Origin: Sporosarcina ureilytica
GTDB lineage: Bacteria > Bacillota > Bacilli > Bacillales_A > Planococcaceae
NCBI RefSeq assembly: GCF_001753205.1
Contig: NZ_CP017560.1
Span: forward strand, 3,348,001-3,412,000
DNA: 64,000 nt
Reading direction: 5' to 3'
The notes below the pieces were generated by a model. The model did no database searches, was not told the DNA's origin, and worked only from the letters and a program-made list of their open reading frames with translations. Shown here one piece after another: positions 38,987 to 47,529 of this stretch. Both the position numbers and the translations under genes were made by a program. Position 1 is the first letter of the stretch. Each line of letters opens with the position of its first letter.

Positions 38987-40006
38987 TCAACCAAAAAATT
39001 GGTGATACATCTTCCGTCCTTGTTGAATATCCTTTAATCCGTGAATGAGCAAGCGCCCATTCGCGAAAATAACACATCGATAATCATTTAACATCATTTC
39101 CAAGAAATAAGGTGTTTTTTTATAGGGCTGATTCAGGCGCTTGGCGACTGTTTCTACTTCTTCTAAAGTTAGTAAACGGCCTTTATCCGGAATCACTTGC
39201 ACAGTATCTCGCCCGCAAAGAACCCCGAAACTTGTTCCTGCTTCTTTTTGCAAAGCCGGAAAACTAGGATTGTGTCCACATGTTTCGCATGTATCTCTTT
39301 TTAAGCGAGTAATTCCCGCCTCAACACTCGTATTATGCCAACAATCATAGGTCAGCATTTTCGTCCGTATTGTTTCTTTATTTCCCGAAAGCCATTTTAG
39401 CGCTTCCGCACTTTGATGGGCTGCCGTTATTTGGACCGCTGGCGCAATGATGCCCGCAGTATCACAAGTCTCATTAACTGCCGGTAGAGCCGGTAATAAA
39501 CATTGAAAACAAGGAGTTTCTCCTGGTACAAAAGAATAAACTGTACTTAAACTACCAACGCAAGCCCCGTACACCCACGGAATGCCTCTTTTCCAGGCAA
39601 CGTCATTGATGACTAATCGCGTTTCAAAGTTGTCCGTCGCATCAAGAATAAGATGGACGTTTTTACTAAGTTGTTCCATTAGCGGACCATCGATATGATC
39701 CAAAACCGCCTCAATTTCTATATCGGAGCGAATTTTTGTTAAACGACGTTTTGCTGCAATGACTTTTGGCGTCCCATTAATTGCATCTTGTTCCGTAAAT
39801 AATTGTTGCCTTTGTAAATTAGATGCTTCTACATAATCCCTATCCGCAATGATTAATTTCTTAACACCTGCACGGACTAGCGTTTCAGACGTTGCCGTAC
39901 CGAGCGCCCCACAACCGATGATAAGGACTGTCGATTCTGTAAGTTTTCGCTGACCTTGATCACCAATCGGCGTAAATAAAGTTTGTCTCGAATAACGTTT
40001 TTCCAA
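38987..40006 (-). CDS. moeB: MoaD-adenylating enzyme (MoeB/ThiF/HesA family)
   Basis: The product is 339 aa. It starts RYSRQTLFTPIG and has the ATP site LIIGCGALGTATSETLVRAG, followed by the conserved DRDYVEASNLQRQQLF. Cysteine pairs CFQC and CETC fit the structural zinc site. It activates the MoaD C-terminus. About 90 C-terminal residues beyond the E1 core are unassigned. Start is TTG 40006. It overlaps nothing, but with moaB forms a pair downstream of narK. Confidence 0.9.
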   Translation of the reverse strand: MEKRYSRQTLFTPIGDQGQRKLTESTVLIIGCGALGTATSETLVRAGVKKLIIADRDYVEASNLQRQQLFTEQDAINGTPKVIAAKRRLTKIRSDIEIEAVLDHIDGPLMEQLSKNVHLILDATDNFETRLVINDVAWKRGIPWVYGACVGSLSTVYSFVPGETPCFQCLLPALPAVNETCDTAGIIAPAVQITAAHQSAEALKWLSGNKETIRTKMLTYDCWHNTSVEAGITRLKRDTCETCGHNPSFPALQKEAGTSFGVLCGRDTVQVIPDKGRLLTLEEVETVAKRLNQPYKKTPYFLEMMLNDYRCVIFANGRLLIHGLKDIQQGRKMYHQFFG

Positions 40007-40074
40007 CTTAAGTGCCTCTTTTCATTTTACAATAGAGTAAGGGCAACCGGTAAATTAACCGAATGCCCTCACTT

Positions 40075-41574
40075 TCACTCAGGTGTAATGTCCGTAAATG
40101 TACCGACGTATCTGAGCACTTCACCAGTTGAATCAGTGACTGTATGGATAGAGAGAAGCTCCAAATACTCTTCTCCGCTTTTCTTCTTATTCCATAACTT
40201 TCCTGTCCATTCACCTTCTTGCCCAATTTGTCCCCACATCGTCGTGTAAAACTCAGATGATTGTCTGCCAGAGCTTAAAACATTCGGATTTCGACCAATT
40301 ACTTCTTCTTCCGCGTAGCCCGTCAATTCGGTAAAGGCAGGGTTAACACTTTCAATAGTCCCTTCCGCATTCGTTACAAGTATCCCTTGTCCCGTGGATT
40401 CGAATACATCCGAAGCGAGTTTTAATCGTTCCATATAGTACAACCAAATCACAAGAATTAAACTAACGAGTGCTACTTGGGAAAATGCCATAAACCCAAT
40501 TGAATACGAGCCTGTCATTGAATAGACGGCAGAGAGTAATAGTGGTGGGAAAAATCCTCCCAAACCACCCATCATCGAAACAATTCCGTTTACAATGCCT
40601 GCTTGTTTATTAAAGAATGTCGGAACGAGTTTGAATATCAGTCCATTTCCGGCTCCAGCACAGACCGCGATAATTAAGGATCCGACTGTGTATAAACCAA
40701 TTGATGGTGAAAACGCAAGAACAACAGCCGCTCCTGTTAATCCTGCAAAACAAACCATAAGCAAATTTAAAGGAGGAAATTTATCCCCAAGCCATCCACC
40801 AATTGGGCGAAATGCAGTTGCTAGGACAATAAAACCTGCTGTTCTCATACCAGCATCTACTTTCTCAATACCAAAATACGACACGAGGAAATTCGGTAAA
40901 AACACGGTGAACGCTACGAAAGAACCGAATGTAATAAAGTAAAACAATGAAAAGAACCATAATTTCTCATCTTTATAAACACTCTTAATTTGATCCATGA
41001 TAGGCGCTTTCACTTTTGGTTCTGCCTTATCCCCTAAGAAAAAGTTAAGTGCTGCGAAAATGACTAGTACAATGAGATACAATTTAACAGTCGCTGTCCA
41101 CCCAATTTGCGTCGCAATGATTGGTGCGGAAAATGTTGATACGGCTGTTCCTAAATTACCAATCCCGTATACCCCATTGACTAAACCATGTTTTTCTTTT
41201 GGGTAATACTTTGGCAGCGACGTTACACCGACGGAAAATACCGCTCCGCCTATCCCTAAAAACGTTCCACCAATAATTAAATCCATGAAGGATGATGCAG
41301 CGCTAATGTAAAACACCGGAAACAACAATATAATAAAACTAATCAAAAATACTAATCTAGCACCGATTATATTGGCATAGTATCCAAATGGAATACGCAA
41401 AACTGAGCCAAGCACAATCGGTAGAGCTGTCACAATTGCTAATCTCTCTGCGGGAATCGAAATATCTTCCACAATAAAAGGTAATAGAGAAGAGATTAAT
41501 ACCCATACCGCAAATCCAACTGTTAAGTTTAAGGTTTGTAACGGCAATTGAGCTTTCTTAATCAAGCAAATCAC
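40075..41574 (-). CDS. narK: NarK-type nitrate/nitrite transporter fused to a C-terminal PAS domain
   Basis: The product is 499 aa; ordinary bacillal NarK is about 390-400. Residues 1-385 form a 12-helix MFS transporter with nitrate-porter features (SLPKYYPKEKHGLVNGVYGIGNLG split over helix 4, and NGIVSMMGGLGGFFPPLLL in helix 10). Residues about 387-499 are a PAS domain (GQGILVTNAEGTIESVNPAF, then GEEYLELLSIHTVTD and VGTFTDITPE) of the type found in diguanylate cyclases and kinases, directly after the last helix and so probably cytoplasmic. The reading frame is continuous through the joint. The PAS part could sense redox, heme, FAD or a ligand and gate transport. No effector domain follows. 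Confidence 0.9.
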   Translation of the reverse strand: MICLIKKAQLPLQTLNLTVGFAVWVLISSLLPFIVEDISIPAERLAIVTALPIVLGSVLRIPFGYYANIIGARLVFLISFIILLFPVFYISAASSFMDLIIGGTFLGIGGAVFSVGVTSLPKYYPKEKHGLVNGVYGIGNLGTAVSTFSAPIIATQIGWTATVKLYLIVLVIFAALNFFLGDKAEPKVKAPIMDQIKSVYKDEKLWFFSLFYFITFGSFVAFTVFLPNFLVSYFGIEKVDAGMRTAGFIVLATAFRPIGGWLGDKFPPLNLLMVCFAGLTGAAVVLAFSPSIGLYTVGSLIIAVCAGAGNGLIFKLVPTFFNKQAGIVNGIVSMMGGLGGFFPPLLLSAVYSMTGSYSIGFMAFSQVALVSLILVIWLYYMERLKLASDVFESTGQGILVTNAEGTIESVNPAFTELTGYAEEEVIGRNPNVLSSGRQSSEFYTTMWGQIGQEGEWTGKLWNKKKSGEEYLELLSIHTVTDSTGEVLRYVGTFTDITPE

Positions 41575-41670
41575 CTACTTATTTTTTAGTCATAAATGAT
41601 TTTTGTTATATCTTTATTATTTTAGTAATCAATTCCACATTTAACATTACTACGTTAAATCATGAACAAT

Positions 41671-41799
41671 GTTGATTTCCGTTCCGGGCGGACGCTTTCC
41701 GTGGGGCCGGCGGTAAGCCTCCTCAGTCGCTTCGCTCCCTGCGGGGTCTTACCTGTCCGGCTAATCCCACAGGAGTCGCCGCCCTCCACTACAATCAAC
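41671..41799. repeat. 129-bp GC-rich dispersed repeat element (full form)
   Basis: Much more GC-rich than its surroundings; it starts GTTGATTTCCGTTCCGGGCG and ends ACAATCAAC, the start and end being inverted (GTTGAT / ATCAAC). Internal inverted blocks (AGCCTCCT..., GTCTTACCTGTCC) allow folding. Shortened relatives occur at 10128-10169 and 60720-60739. The rest of the 335-bp gap between narK and the hemerythrin gene contains the narK promoter region and a weak CCCTA-N7-TAGGG hairpin at 41882. Confidence 0.8.
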
Positions 41800-41909
41800 G
41801 AAAATCCCACTGTACATGAACATCCAAGCATATCATTACCCCAACATAGCACTTCGTTAAGAGCGACTAAATTAGAAATACCCCTATTTTTGATAGGGAG
41901 CACTCCTTA

Positions 41910-42437
41910 TCATATAATCGGCGTATACAACTGCTCATAAAGTTTGTCTTGTTCTTCAATACGTAAAATATTATCTACCATTGGAAATAGAATAGATTCC
42001 TCTTTCACAAAGTGCACGGTCAATACTTCAAATGCCTCTGCAGCATCATTCACTACTTGCTGCATATCTTCCATCGTAAAATGACTGACATCTCCCAGAG
42101 TATGATGGAGAAAATGTCCAATATACGCATCGATTTCTTCGTGCTCTTCTTCGGTTGCCTGAACTGGTCCTTGCTCATCTCCGACATACTGGGCAAGCAT
42201 TGGGAATAAAAACTCTTCCTCTTTTTCAGTGTGATTTTTTAACGGTTCGATAAATTCTACAATTAACCTTCTAAGAGATTGTAATGCTTCATGGCCTTCT
42301 TCAACTGTATAAACATTCCGCTCAAAAGCTAGGACAATCGTATGCCATTCATCCATTAAGTAAGACAAATACTGATGTTCATTTTCCAATACCCTTAGGG
42401 CTGGAAGCGAAAACTTAAATTTAGCTGTCTTAGCCAT
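41910..42437 (-). CDS. Hemerythrin-like (HHE) domain protein
   Basis: The product is 175 aa and all-helical. Two HHE units supply the expected di-iron ligands: His in LENEHQYL, HTEKEEEFLFP (HxxxE), EEEHEEID and HFVKEESILFP (HxxxE). Such proteins bind oxygen or NO or repair iron-sulfur clusters. It is 18 bp after nreC on the same strand, inside the nar/nre region, so a role in sensing or detoxifying oxygen/NO during nitrate respiration is likely. AAGGAAGGTG precedes the ATG. Confidence 0.85.
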   Translation of the reverse strand: MAKTAKFKFSLPALRVLENEHQYLSYLMDEWHTIVLAFERNVYTVEEGHEALQSLRRLIVEFIEPLKNHTEKEEEFLFPMLAQYVGDEQGPVQATEEEHEEIDAYIGHFLHHTLGDVSHFTMEDMQQVVNDAAEAFEVLTVHFVKEESILFPMVDNILRIEEQDKLYEQLYTPII

Positions 42438-42455
42438 TAGAGACGCACCTTCCTT

Positions 42456-43103
42456 TTAAAAATTTAACAACTTTTTTCGAAGTGCATATTCAAGCAGTTC
42501 GGGTCGATTTTTTAAGTTTAACTTTTCCATAATACGGGATTTATGGGCTTCGACTGTTTTGACCGAAATAAACAATTTTTCAGCGATATCTTTATTGCCG
42601 TATCCTTTTGCGGCAAGCGGTAATACTTCAATTTCCCGTTTCGTTAATATTTTAAATGGGTCATCTTCCAGGGTCTCTATATCATGTTTGACGAACTCAC
42701 GGACAAGTGATGTAGCCATCGTTGGATGAATATACGTATCGCCACTATGTACGGTACGAATCGCTGACAATAGTTCTTCATCCGGTGCATTTTTCAATAC
42801 ATATCCTGATGCACCATTTCTCAATACATGAAATAAATATTCTTCATCATCATGCATCGTTAAAATCAAAATTTTAGTCTCTGGAAAATCCTCATGAATT
42901 TTACCCGTTGCGATTAGACCACTTTCTCCAGGCGGCATGCTTAGATCCATCAATATAACGTCAGGTCGATGTTTCGCGACTAAGGCATAAGCTTCTAGTC
43001 CGTCAGCTGCTGTCGCTACCACTTCCATATCCTCTTGAAAATTTAAAATATGCATAAAACCACTTCGGACAACGGCATGGTCATCCGCGATAATGATCTT
43101 CAA
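42456..43103 (-). CDS. nreC: NarL/FixJ-family response regulator of the nitrate/oxygen system
   Basis: The product is 215 aa. The receiver domain has the acidic pocket (ADDH) and phospho-acceptor Asp53 in LMDLSMP; the LuxR-type HTH is at residues about 150-205 ([26 protein letters not shown]). It starts at TTG 43103 with GGAGTG upstream, directly after the kinase gene. By homology to staphylococcal NreC it activates narGHJI under low oxygen and nitrate. Confidence 0.92.
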   Translation of the reverse strand: MKIIIADDHAVVRSGFMHILNFQEDMEVVATAADGLEAYALVAKHRPDVILMDLSMPPGESGLIATGKIHEDFPETKILILTMHDDEEYLFHVLRNGASGYVLKNAPDEELLSAIRTVHSGDTYIHPTMATSLVREFVKHDIETLEDDPFKILTKREIEVLPLAAKGYGNKDIAEKLFISVKTVEAHKSRIMEKLNLKNRPELLEYALRKKLLNF

Positions 43104-43128
43104 TTAATTCGTTCACTCCTTTCAAACA

Positions 43129-44178
43129 CTATTGAAGCGGGACTTTTAAGCAAATCCGTGTTCCTTCTTCCACTTTCGACTGAATGATTAATCGGCCTCC
43201 AACAAGTTCGGCACGTTCTCTCATCCCATATAAACCAAGACCGGTTCCTTTTGAATGGCCCTCGTTAATATCGAATCCGATCCCTTCATCTTCTACATGC
43301 AGTTCAAGGTTGCCCTCCTGTTCGAAGAGACTTACTGCAATCAAATCTGTTCCCGCATATTTTACCGCATTGAAAACTGCCTCTTGACACACACGGTAAA
43401 CAACCGTTTCAATTTCCCCTTCGTATCGTTTTTCTTGTAAATTCGCAGTGAACTCAATCACTAACCCATAATTCTTTTCAATCCATTTAAAATGAGTTCT
43501 AAAAGCTGCCTCTAACCCTAAATCATCTAAGGTAGCTGGCCTTAGTTCTACAGATAGATGACGAATATCTTCAAGAAGTCGCATCAAAGAACCTTCTGTT
43601 TGCTGAATCTTCTTCAATGCTTTATCGTCAATTTCCATATATTTTAATACCCGTAAATCAATGACCGCGCTTAACATTTCTTGTGCAACACTATCATGGA
43701 GTTCGCGGGAAATTCGTTTTCTTTCATCTTCTTGCGCTTTAATAATTCTCTTTGTCATTGTACTTTGATATAAGGCCTCTTGTGTTGCAAGTTGCTTTGT
43801 TGAATCACGAAGCATAAGCAAGCGTATGCCATTTTCCTCATCAATCGTTTGGTAACTCGCCATGTACGGAATTACGCCTTTCCCTGTTGTATCTAAATAT
43901 ACTTGGAAGGAACTAAAATCAGCCGACGGATTCGATAAATAGCAAGAAACGCAAGTTCGCAGTTCTTGTTCACTCGTATACCCTTTACAAGATAGACAGA
44001 TTGCCTTCCTTTCTCCACCCATCATGCGTTTTACAACTTCGGTGTCTAAAATTTTTTCAGCTACTCGATTCATTGCGATTACTCTCTTCGAACGATCAAA
44101 AAAGAAAATAGCCTCACCTGAGTTGTCGTACATTTTCATTAATAAACTTGTCAATTGATTATTCAGTAGCTCTGTCAT
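43129..44178 (-). CDS. nreB: Oxygen-sensing histidine kinase, NreB type with four-Cys PAS
   Basis: The product is 349 aa, soluble. The PAS domain carries C61-x2-C64-x11-C76-x2-C79, the spacing of the oxygen-labile [4Fe-4S] cluster in NreB. The kinase has HisKA_3 His161 (ISRELHDSVAQE) and an HATPase domain (NAVKYAG, DEGIGFD, GTGLGLYGMRER). It phosphorylates NreC when the cluster is intact without oxygen. Its ATG overlaps the nreA stop (ATGA). Confidence 0.95.
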   Translation of the reverse strand: MTELLNNQLTSLLMKMYDNSGEAIFFFDRSKRVIAMNRVAEKILDTEVVKRMMGGERKAICLSCKGYTSEQELRTCVSCYLSNPSADFSSFQVYLDTTGKGVIPYMASYQTIDEENGIRLLMLRDSTKQLATQEALYQSTMTKRIIKAQEDERKRISRELHDSVAQEMLSAVIDLRVLKYMEIDDKALKKIQQTEGSLMRLLEDIRHLSVELRPATLDDLGLEAAFRTHFKWIEKNYGLVIEFTANLQEKRYEGEIETVVYRVCQEAVFNAVKYAGTDLIAVSLFEQEGNLELHVEDEGIGFDINEGHSKGTGLGLYGMRERAELVGGRLIIQSKVEEGTRICLKVPLQ

Positions 44179-44639
44179 TCTTCCACCATCTCCAAATGGT
44201 AATACGGACTGAACGTTGGAACCGCTTCACTTTTGAATTGTTCAAAAAGGTCAGGCGTTACTCCCCGGTCATCACGGAAAGCAACGAGAAGTACACCCTT
44301 TACACGATTATCTTTATATAGCGGAATCGCTCCAAAGCTAGTCAGCGATTCCGCAATTAGAATTGGATAGTTAAATAAGTGTGTTTGCCCTATTTCACTT
44401 TCTACATTCTCAACTAGGAAAGGCTTTCCTGTTTTAAATACATTGCCTGCGATTCCTTTGCCCGACTGTAAAACGATTCTTTTATACCGGTCACTTTTGT
44501 TTCCAAGTACATGCTCCCATTTTAATACATACCGAAGTTCTGCTGATTGCACGAGCGCTAAGGCGATAAAGTCAAAGTGGAATTTGTCTTTTATTTTTTT
44601 AAGTGCTTGTTCATAGTTGAACGGTGTTTGGTCACGCAT
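44175..44639 (-). CDS. nreA: GAF-domain nitrate sensor
   Basis: The product is 154 aa and is a single GAF domain (FIALALVQSAELRYVLKWEH, SGKGIAGNVFKTGKPFLVEN). Position directly before nreB matches staphylococcal nreABC, where NreA binds nitrate and restrains NreB when nitrate is absent. ATG 44639 with GGAGAAA upstream is preferred over 44654. It starts 41 bp after narI. Confidence 0.9.
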   Translation of the reverse strand: MRDQTPFNYEQALKKIKDKFHFDFIALALVQSAELRYVLKWEHVLGNKSDRYKRIVLQSGKGIAGNVFKTGKPFLVENVESEIGQTHLFNYPILIAESLTSFGAIPLYKDNRVKGVLLVAFRDDRGVTPDLFEQFKSEAVPTFSPYYHLEMVEE

Positions 44640-44679
44640 ATTGATTTCTCCCATTCTTGAAAAAGCACGTACGCATTTT

Positions 44680-45366
44680 TCAATTAGTATTCTGACGATG
44701 TCTTCTATATATAATATAACTTCTTTCTAGATAATTTAATGGTACACTCCAGACGTGAACTAGTCTTGTAAATGGCCATATTGCCGTTATTAGAAAACCA
44801 GATAAGATATGGAGTTGGAAGGCAAGTGGAACACTCGACATAAAGCTAGCTTCTGGTTGGAAAATTAATAACTTACGAAACCAAATCGAGATTGATTCGC
44901 GATAATCAAAATCAGGTTGCGTAATACTTGTACCAATCACACTGTACATCCCGATAAACACGATAAAAAGTAACAATGCATTTACAATTAAATCCGAAGC
45001 AGACGATAATTCACGCACACTTTTTATCGTAAAACGACGCGACGTTAATATAAGCATACCTAAAAACGTCACAACGCCAAAGAATCCACCTACCCAAAAG
45101 GCACCCATATGGTAAAGCCCATCACTGATTCCAACTGCACGTGTCCATTCTTTTGGAACACCAAGACCTACAACATGCCCTGCAATGACAGGAATAATCC
45201 CGATATGGAATAATAAACTTCCAATCATCAATTGTTTCTTTTCAATAAACTCACTAGATTTCGCTGTCCAGCCAAATTGATCAGTTCGCCATCTGAAAAT
45301 ATGGCCGACGATAAAAATCGCAATACATAGATACGGAAAAATAACCCAAAGAAATTGCTCCATCAT
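44680..45366 (-). CDS. narI: Respiratory nitrate reductase gamma subunit (cytochrome b)
   Basis: The product is 228 aa with five membrane helices. His residues in GSLLFHIGIIPVIAGHVVG and in QLHILSGF / RLVHVWSVP would bind the two b hemes. It takes electrons from menaquinol and passes them to NarH. ATG 45366 overlaps the narJ stop (ATGA). Confidence 0.95.
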   Translation of the reverse strand: MMEQFLWVIFPYLCIAIFIVGHIFRWRTDQFGWTAKSSEFIEKKQLMIGSLLFHIGIIPVIAGHVVGLGVPKEWTRAVGISDGLYHMGAFWVGGFFGVVTFLGMLILTSRRFTIKSVRELSSASDLIVNALLLFIVFIGMYSVIGTSITQPDFDYRESISIWFRKLLIFQPEASFMSSVPLAFQLHILSGFLITAIWPFTRLVHVWSVPLNYLERSYIIYRRHRQNTN

Positions 45367-45929
45367 GGCCGCTGCGCCTCCTGACGTATACAAGACTTAA
45401 ATGTTTCCCTCAATCCTCTGACTAAATATAAATAGGGACTATTATACTTTTCGAGCGCTTTTAATAAATGATAAGTACCGTCTTCCATCACCGCTAAAAG
45501 CATCCCGAAACTCCTTGGGGCTCTGTCATCCCCTACCCATTCAGCCGCGTAGATGAACTCACACATTAAAGGAAGATAATCAGATAACTCACTATTAGGC
45601 ATACTCAAACCAAACATTTCATATAAAACCTTCAACCTAGCAAGCATCTGTCCGCGATCTTTTGCATCTTCATACTTTACATAAGTCATGAACAAAGTCG
45701 TTTCCTTTTGGAAATCGAAGGTGTATGTATACATTTCCTTAATTTCCTCAAGGCTGTATTTATGCATTTCATCCCAATAAATCTTTAAATCTTCATACGC
45801 TGGGTGAGAAGAGTCCACAGACTCTTCAAACACCAACGGATGATAGGTAAGTTTTTCGGGGTACGTAAGTTGATTTGCAAAGAAGCCAAAGATATGTTTT
45901 TCTTCATATAACTTCGCTAAATCAATCAC
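45363..45929 (-). CDS. narJ: Nitrate reductase assembly chaperone (delta)
   Basis: The product is 188 aa from GTG 45929, the length of Bacillus NarJ. This start is chosen because GGGGGG lies 7-8 bases upstream and the GTG overlaps the narH stop (GTGATTGA); the longer open frame to 46040 would run inside narH with no ribosome site. NarJ-family features: EMYTYTFDFQKETTLFMTY, RGQMLARLKVLYEMFGL. It inserts Moco into NarG. Confidence 0.93.
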   Translation of the reverse strand: MIDLAKLYEEKHIFGFFANQLTYPEKLTYHPLVFEESVDSSHPAYEDLKIYWDEMHKYSLEEIKEMYTYTFDFQKETTLFMTYVKYEDAKDRGQMLARLKVLYEMFGLSMPNSELSDYLPLMCEFIYAAEWVGDDRAPRSFGMLLAVMEDGTYHLLKALEKYNSPYLYLVRGLRETFKSCIRQEAQRP

Positions 45930-47529
45930 GCCAAATCCCCCCGTAGAAGTTCTCTTCATAAATTTGTTTGCCTGTTTTCTTTGGTGCAACTGGGCCGCAG
46001 CCATCACAACTGCCATCTTCCATAGGAACTGTTGCCGCATAACTATATGGGCTTTCAGTCATGCCCATACTGTAATCGCCCATTTCCTCATATCCAGTTG
46101 AACCTTGTGCACGATATGCATTCATATGCTTCGTTCTTGTCGAGGTTGGAATGACAAAACGATCTTCATATTTTGCAATCGCTAGGAGACGATACATTTG
46201 CTTGGTTTGATTTGCCGTTAATCCTACTCTATCAAGACGCGACTCATCAAAATCTTGGCCAGAGGACAGTGCTCTCATATAAGACCTCATCATAGCCATA
46301 CGTTGCAACGCTTCTTTCACGGTCTCCGTATCTCCTGCCGTCAACATATTTGCTAAGTACTGAATAGGAATACGCATTTCTTCAATTGCCGGGAAAATTG
46401 CATCCGGATTTTTTATTGAATCTTTCCCTTCAAAGTAGTTCATGATTGGACTTAACGGTGGCACATACCAAACCATTGGAAGTGTCCGATACTCTGGATG
46501 TAATGGGAATGCAAGTTTATATTCGATTGCTAATTTATAAACTGGTGAATTTTGTGCTGCCTCAAGCCATTCTTCCGTAATCCCGTCTTTACGCGCCTGT
46601 TCAATCACTTCAGGGTCATGCGGGTCAAGAAATAAGTCACATTGCGCTTGATATAAATCTTGTTCATTAGGCGTGGAAGCCGCTTCCAATACGCGGTCCG
46701 CATCGTATAGTAAGACGCCTAAATAGCGAATACGCCCAGTACATGTCTCTGAACAAACTGTTGGTAATCCCGACTCAACACGCGGGAAACAGAATGTACA
46801 TTTTTCCGCTTTATTTGTTTTCCAATTGAAGTAAACTTTCTTATATGGACACCCGGTCATACAGTAGCGCCAGCCACGACAAGCTTCTTGATCAACAAGG
46901 ACAATTCCATCCTCATCGCGTTTATACATTGCGCCTGATGGACAAGATGCAACACATGATGGATTCAAACAATGTTCGCAAAGTCTTGGCAAGTACATCA
47001 TAAATGCTTTTTCAAAATTAAATTTGATTTCTTCTTCAATTTTTTCGATGTTTGGATCATTGGGCCCTGTAATATGAGCACCTGCCAACTGGTCTTCCCA
47101 GTTTGGTCCCCATTCTAGGTCCATATATTCACCAGTTACAGCGGATTTCGCACGCGCTACAGGCGTGTGTTCACTTTCTCCCGCCATCGTTAATTTTTCA
47201 TAGTCATATGTCCATGGCTCATAGTAATCTTTCATTTCAGGCATGTCAGGGTTATAGAATATTTTACCTAATGCTATTTTCGATAATTTTGAACCTGACT
47301 TTAATTCTAGTTTCCCTTTTTTATTAAGGTGCCAACCACCTTTGTAGTGTTTTTGGTCTTCCCATCGTTTCGGGTAACCAATTCCTGGCTTTGTTTCAAC
47401 GTTATTAAACCACATATATTCAGCACCTTCACGATTCGTCCATGTGGATTTACATGTCACACTACATGTATGACACCCAATACATTTATCTAAATTCATA
47501 ACCATTGCAACTTGCGCTTTAATCTTCAA
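45922..47529 (-). CDS. narH: Respiratory nitrate reductase beta subunit (iron-sulfur)
   Basis: The product is 535 aa. Cysteine groups for four clusters are visible: CIGCHTCSVTCK, CEHCLNPSCVASCP, CRGWRYCMTGCP and CTFCFPR...CSETC. The Trp in CRGWRYC replaces a Cys, the NarH mark of the [3Fe-4S] cluster. It starts at TTG 47529, overlapping the narG stop, with GGAGGT 8 bases before. Confidence 0.96.
   Translation of the reverse strand: MKIKAQVAMVMNLDKCIGCHTCSVTCKSTWTNREGAEYMWFNNVETKPGIGYPKRWEDQKHYKGGWHLNKKGKLELKSGSKLSKIALGKIFYNPDMPEMKDYYEPWTYDYEKLTMAGESEHTPVARAKSAVTGEYMDLEWGPNWEDQLAGAHITGPNDPNIEKIEEEIKFNFEKAFMMYLPRLCEHCLNPSCVASCPSGAMYKRDEDGIVLVDQEACRGWRYCMTGCPYKKVYFNWKTNKAEKCTFCFPRVESGLPTVCSETCTGRIRYLGVLLYDADRVLEAASTPNEQDLYQAQCDLFLDPHDPEVIEQARKDGITEEWLEAAQNSPVYKLAIEYKLAFPLHPEYRTLPMVWYVPPLSPIMNYFEGKDSIKNPDAIFPAIEEMRIPIQYLANMLTAGDTETVKEALQRMAMMRSYMRALSSGQDFDESRLDRVGLTANQTKQMYRLLAIAKYEDRFVIPTSTRTKHMNAYRAQGSTGYEEMGDYSMGMTESPYSYAATVPMEDGSCDGCGPVAPKKTGKQIYEENFYGGIWRD

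Noticed and set aside
41882..41898. CCCTA-N7-TAGGG as an NreC site
   Set aside because: The half-sites are in the wrong order and spacing; more likely a weak 3' hairpin of the gene upstream on the plus strand or chance.
41662..41940. Plus-strand 92-codon frame over the GC-rich repeat
   Set aside because: It arises from the repeat's composition and has no ribosome site.
45930..46040. Longer N-terminus for NarJ
   Set aside because: It would lie entirely inside narH without a ribosome site; GTG 45929 fits the family length.
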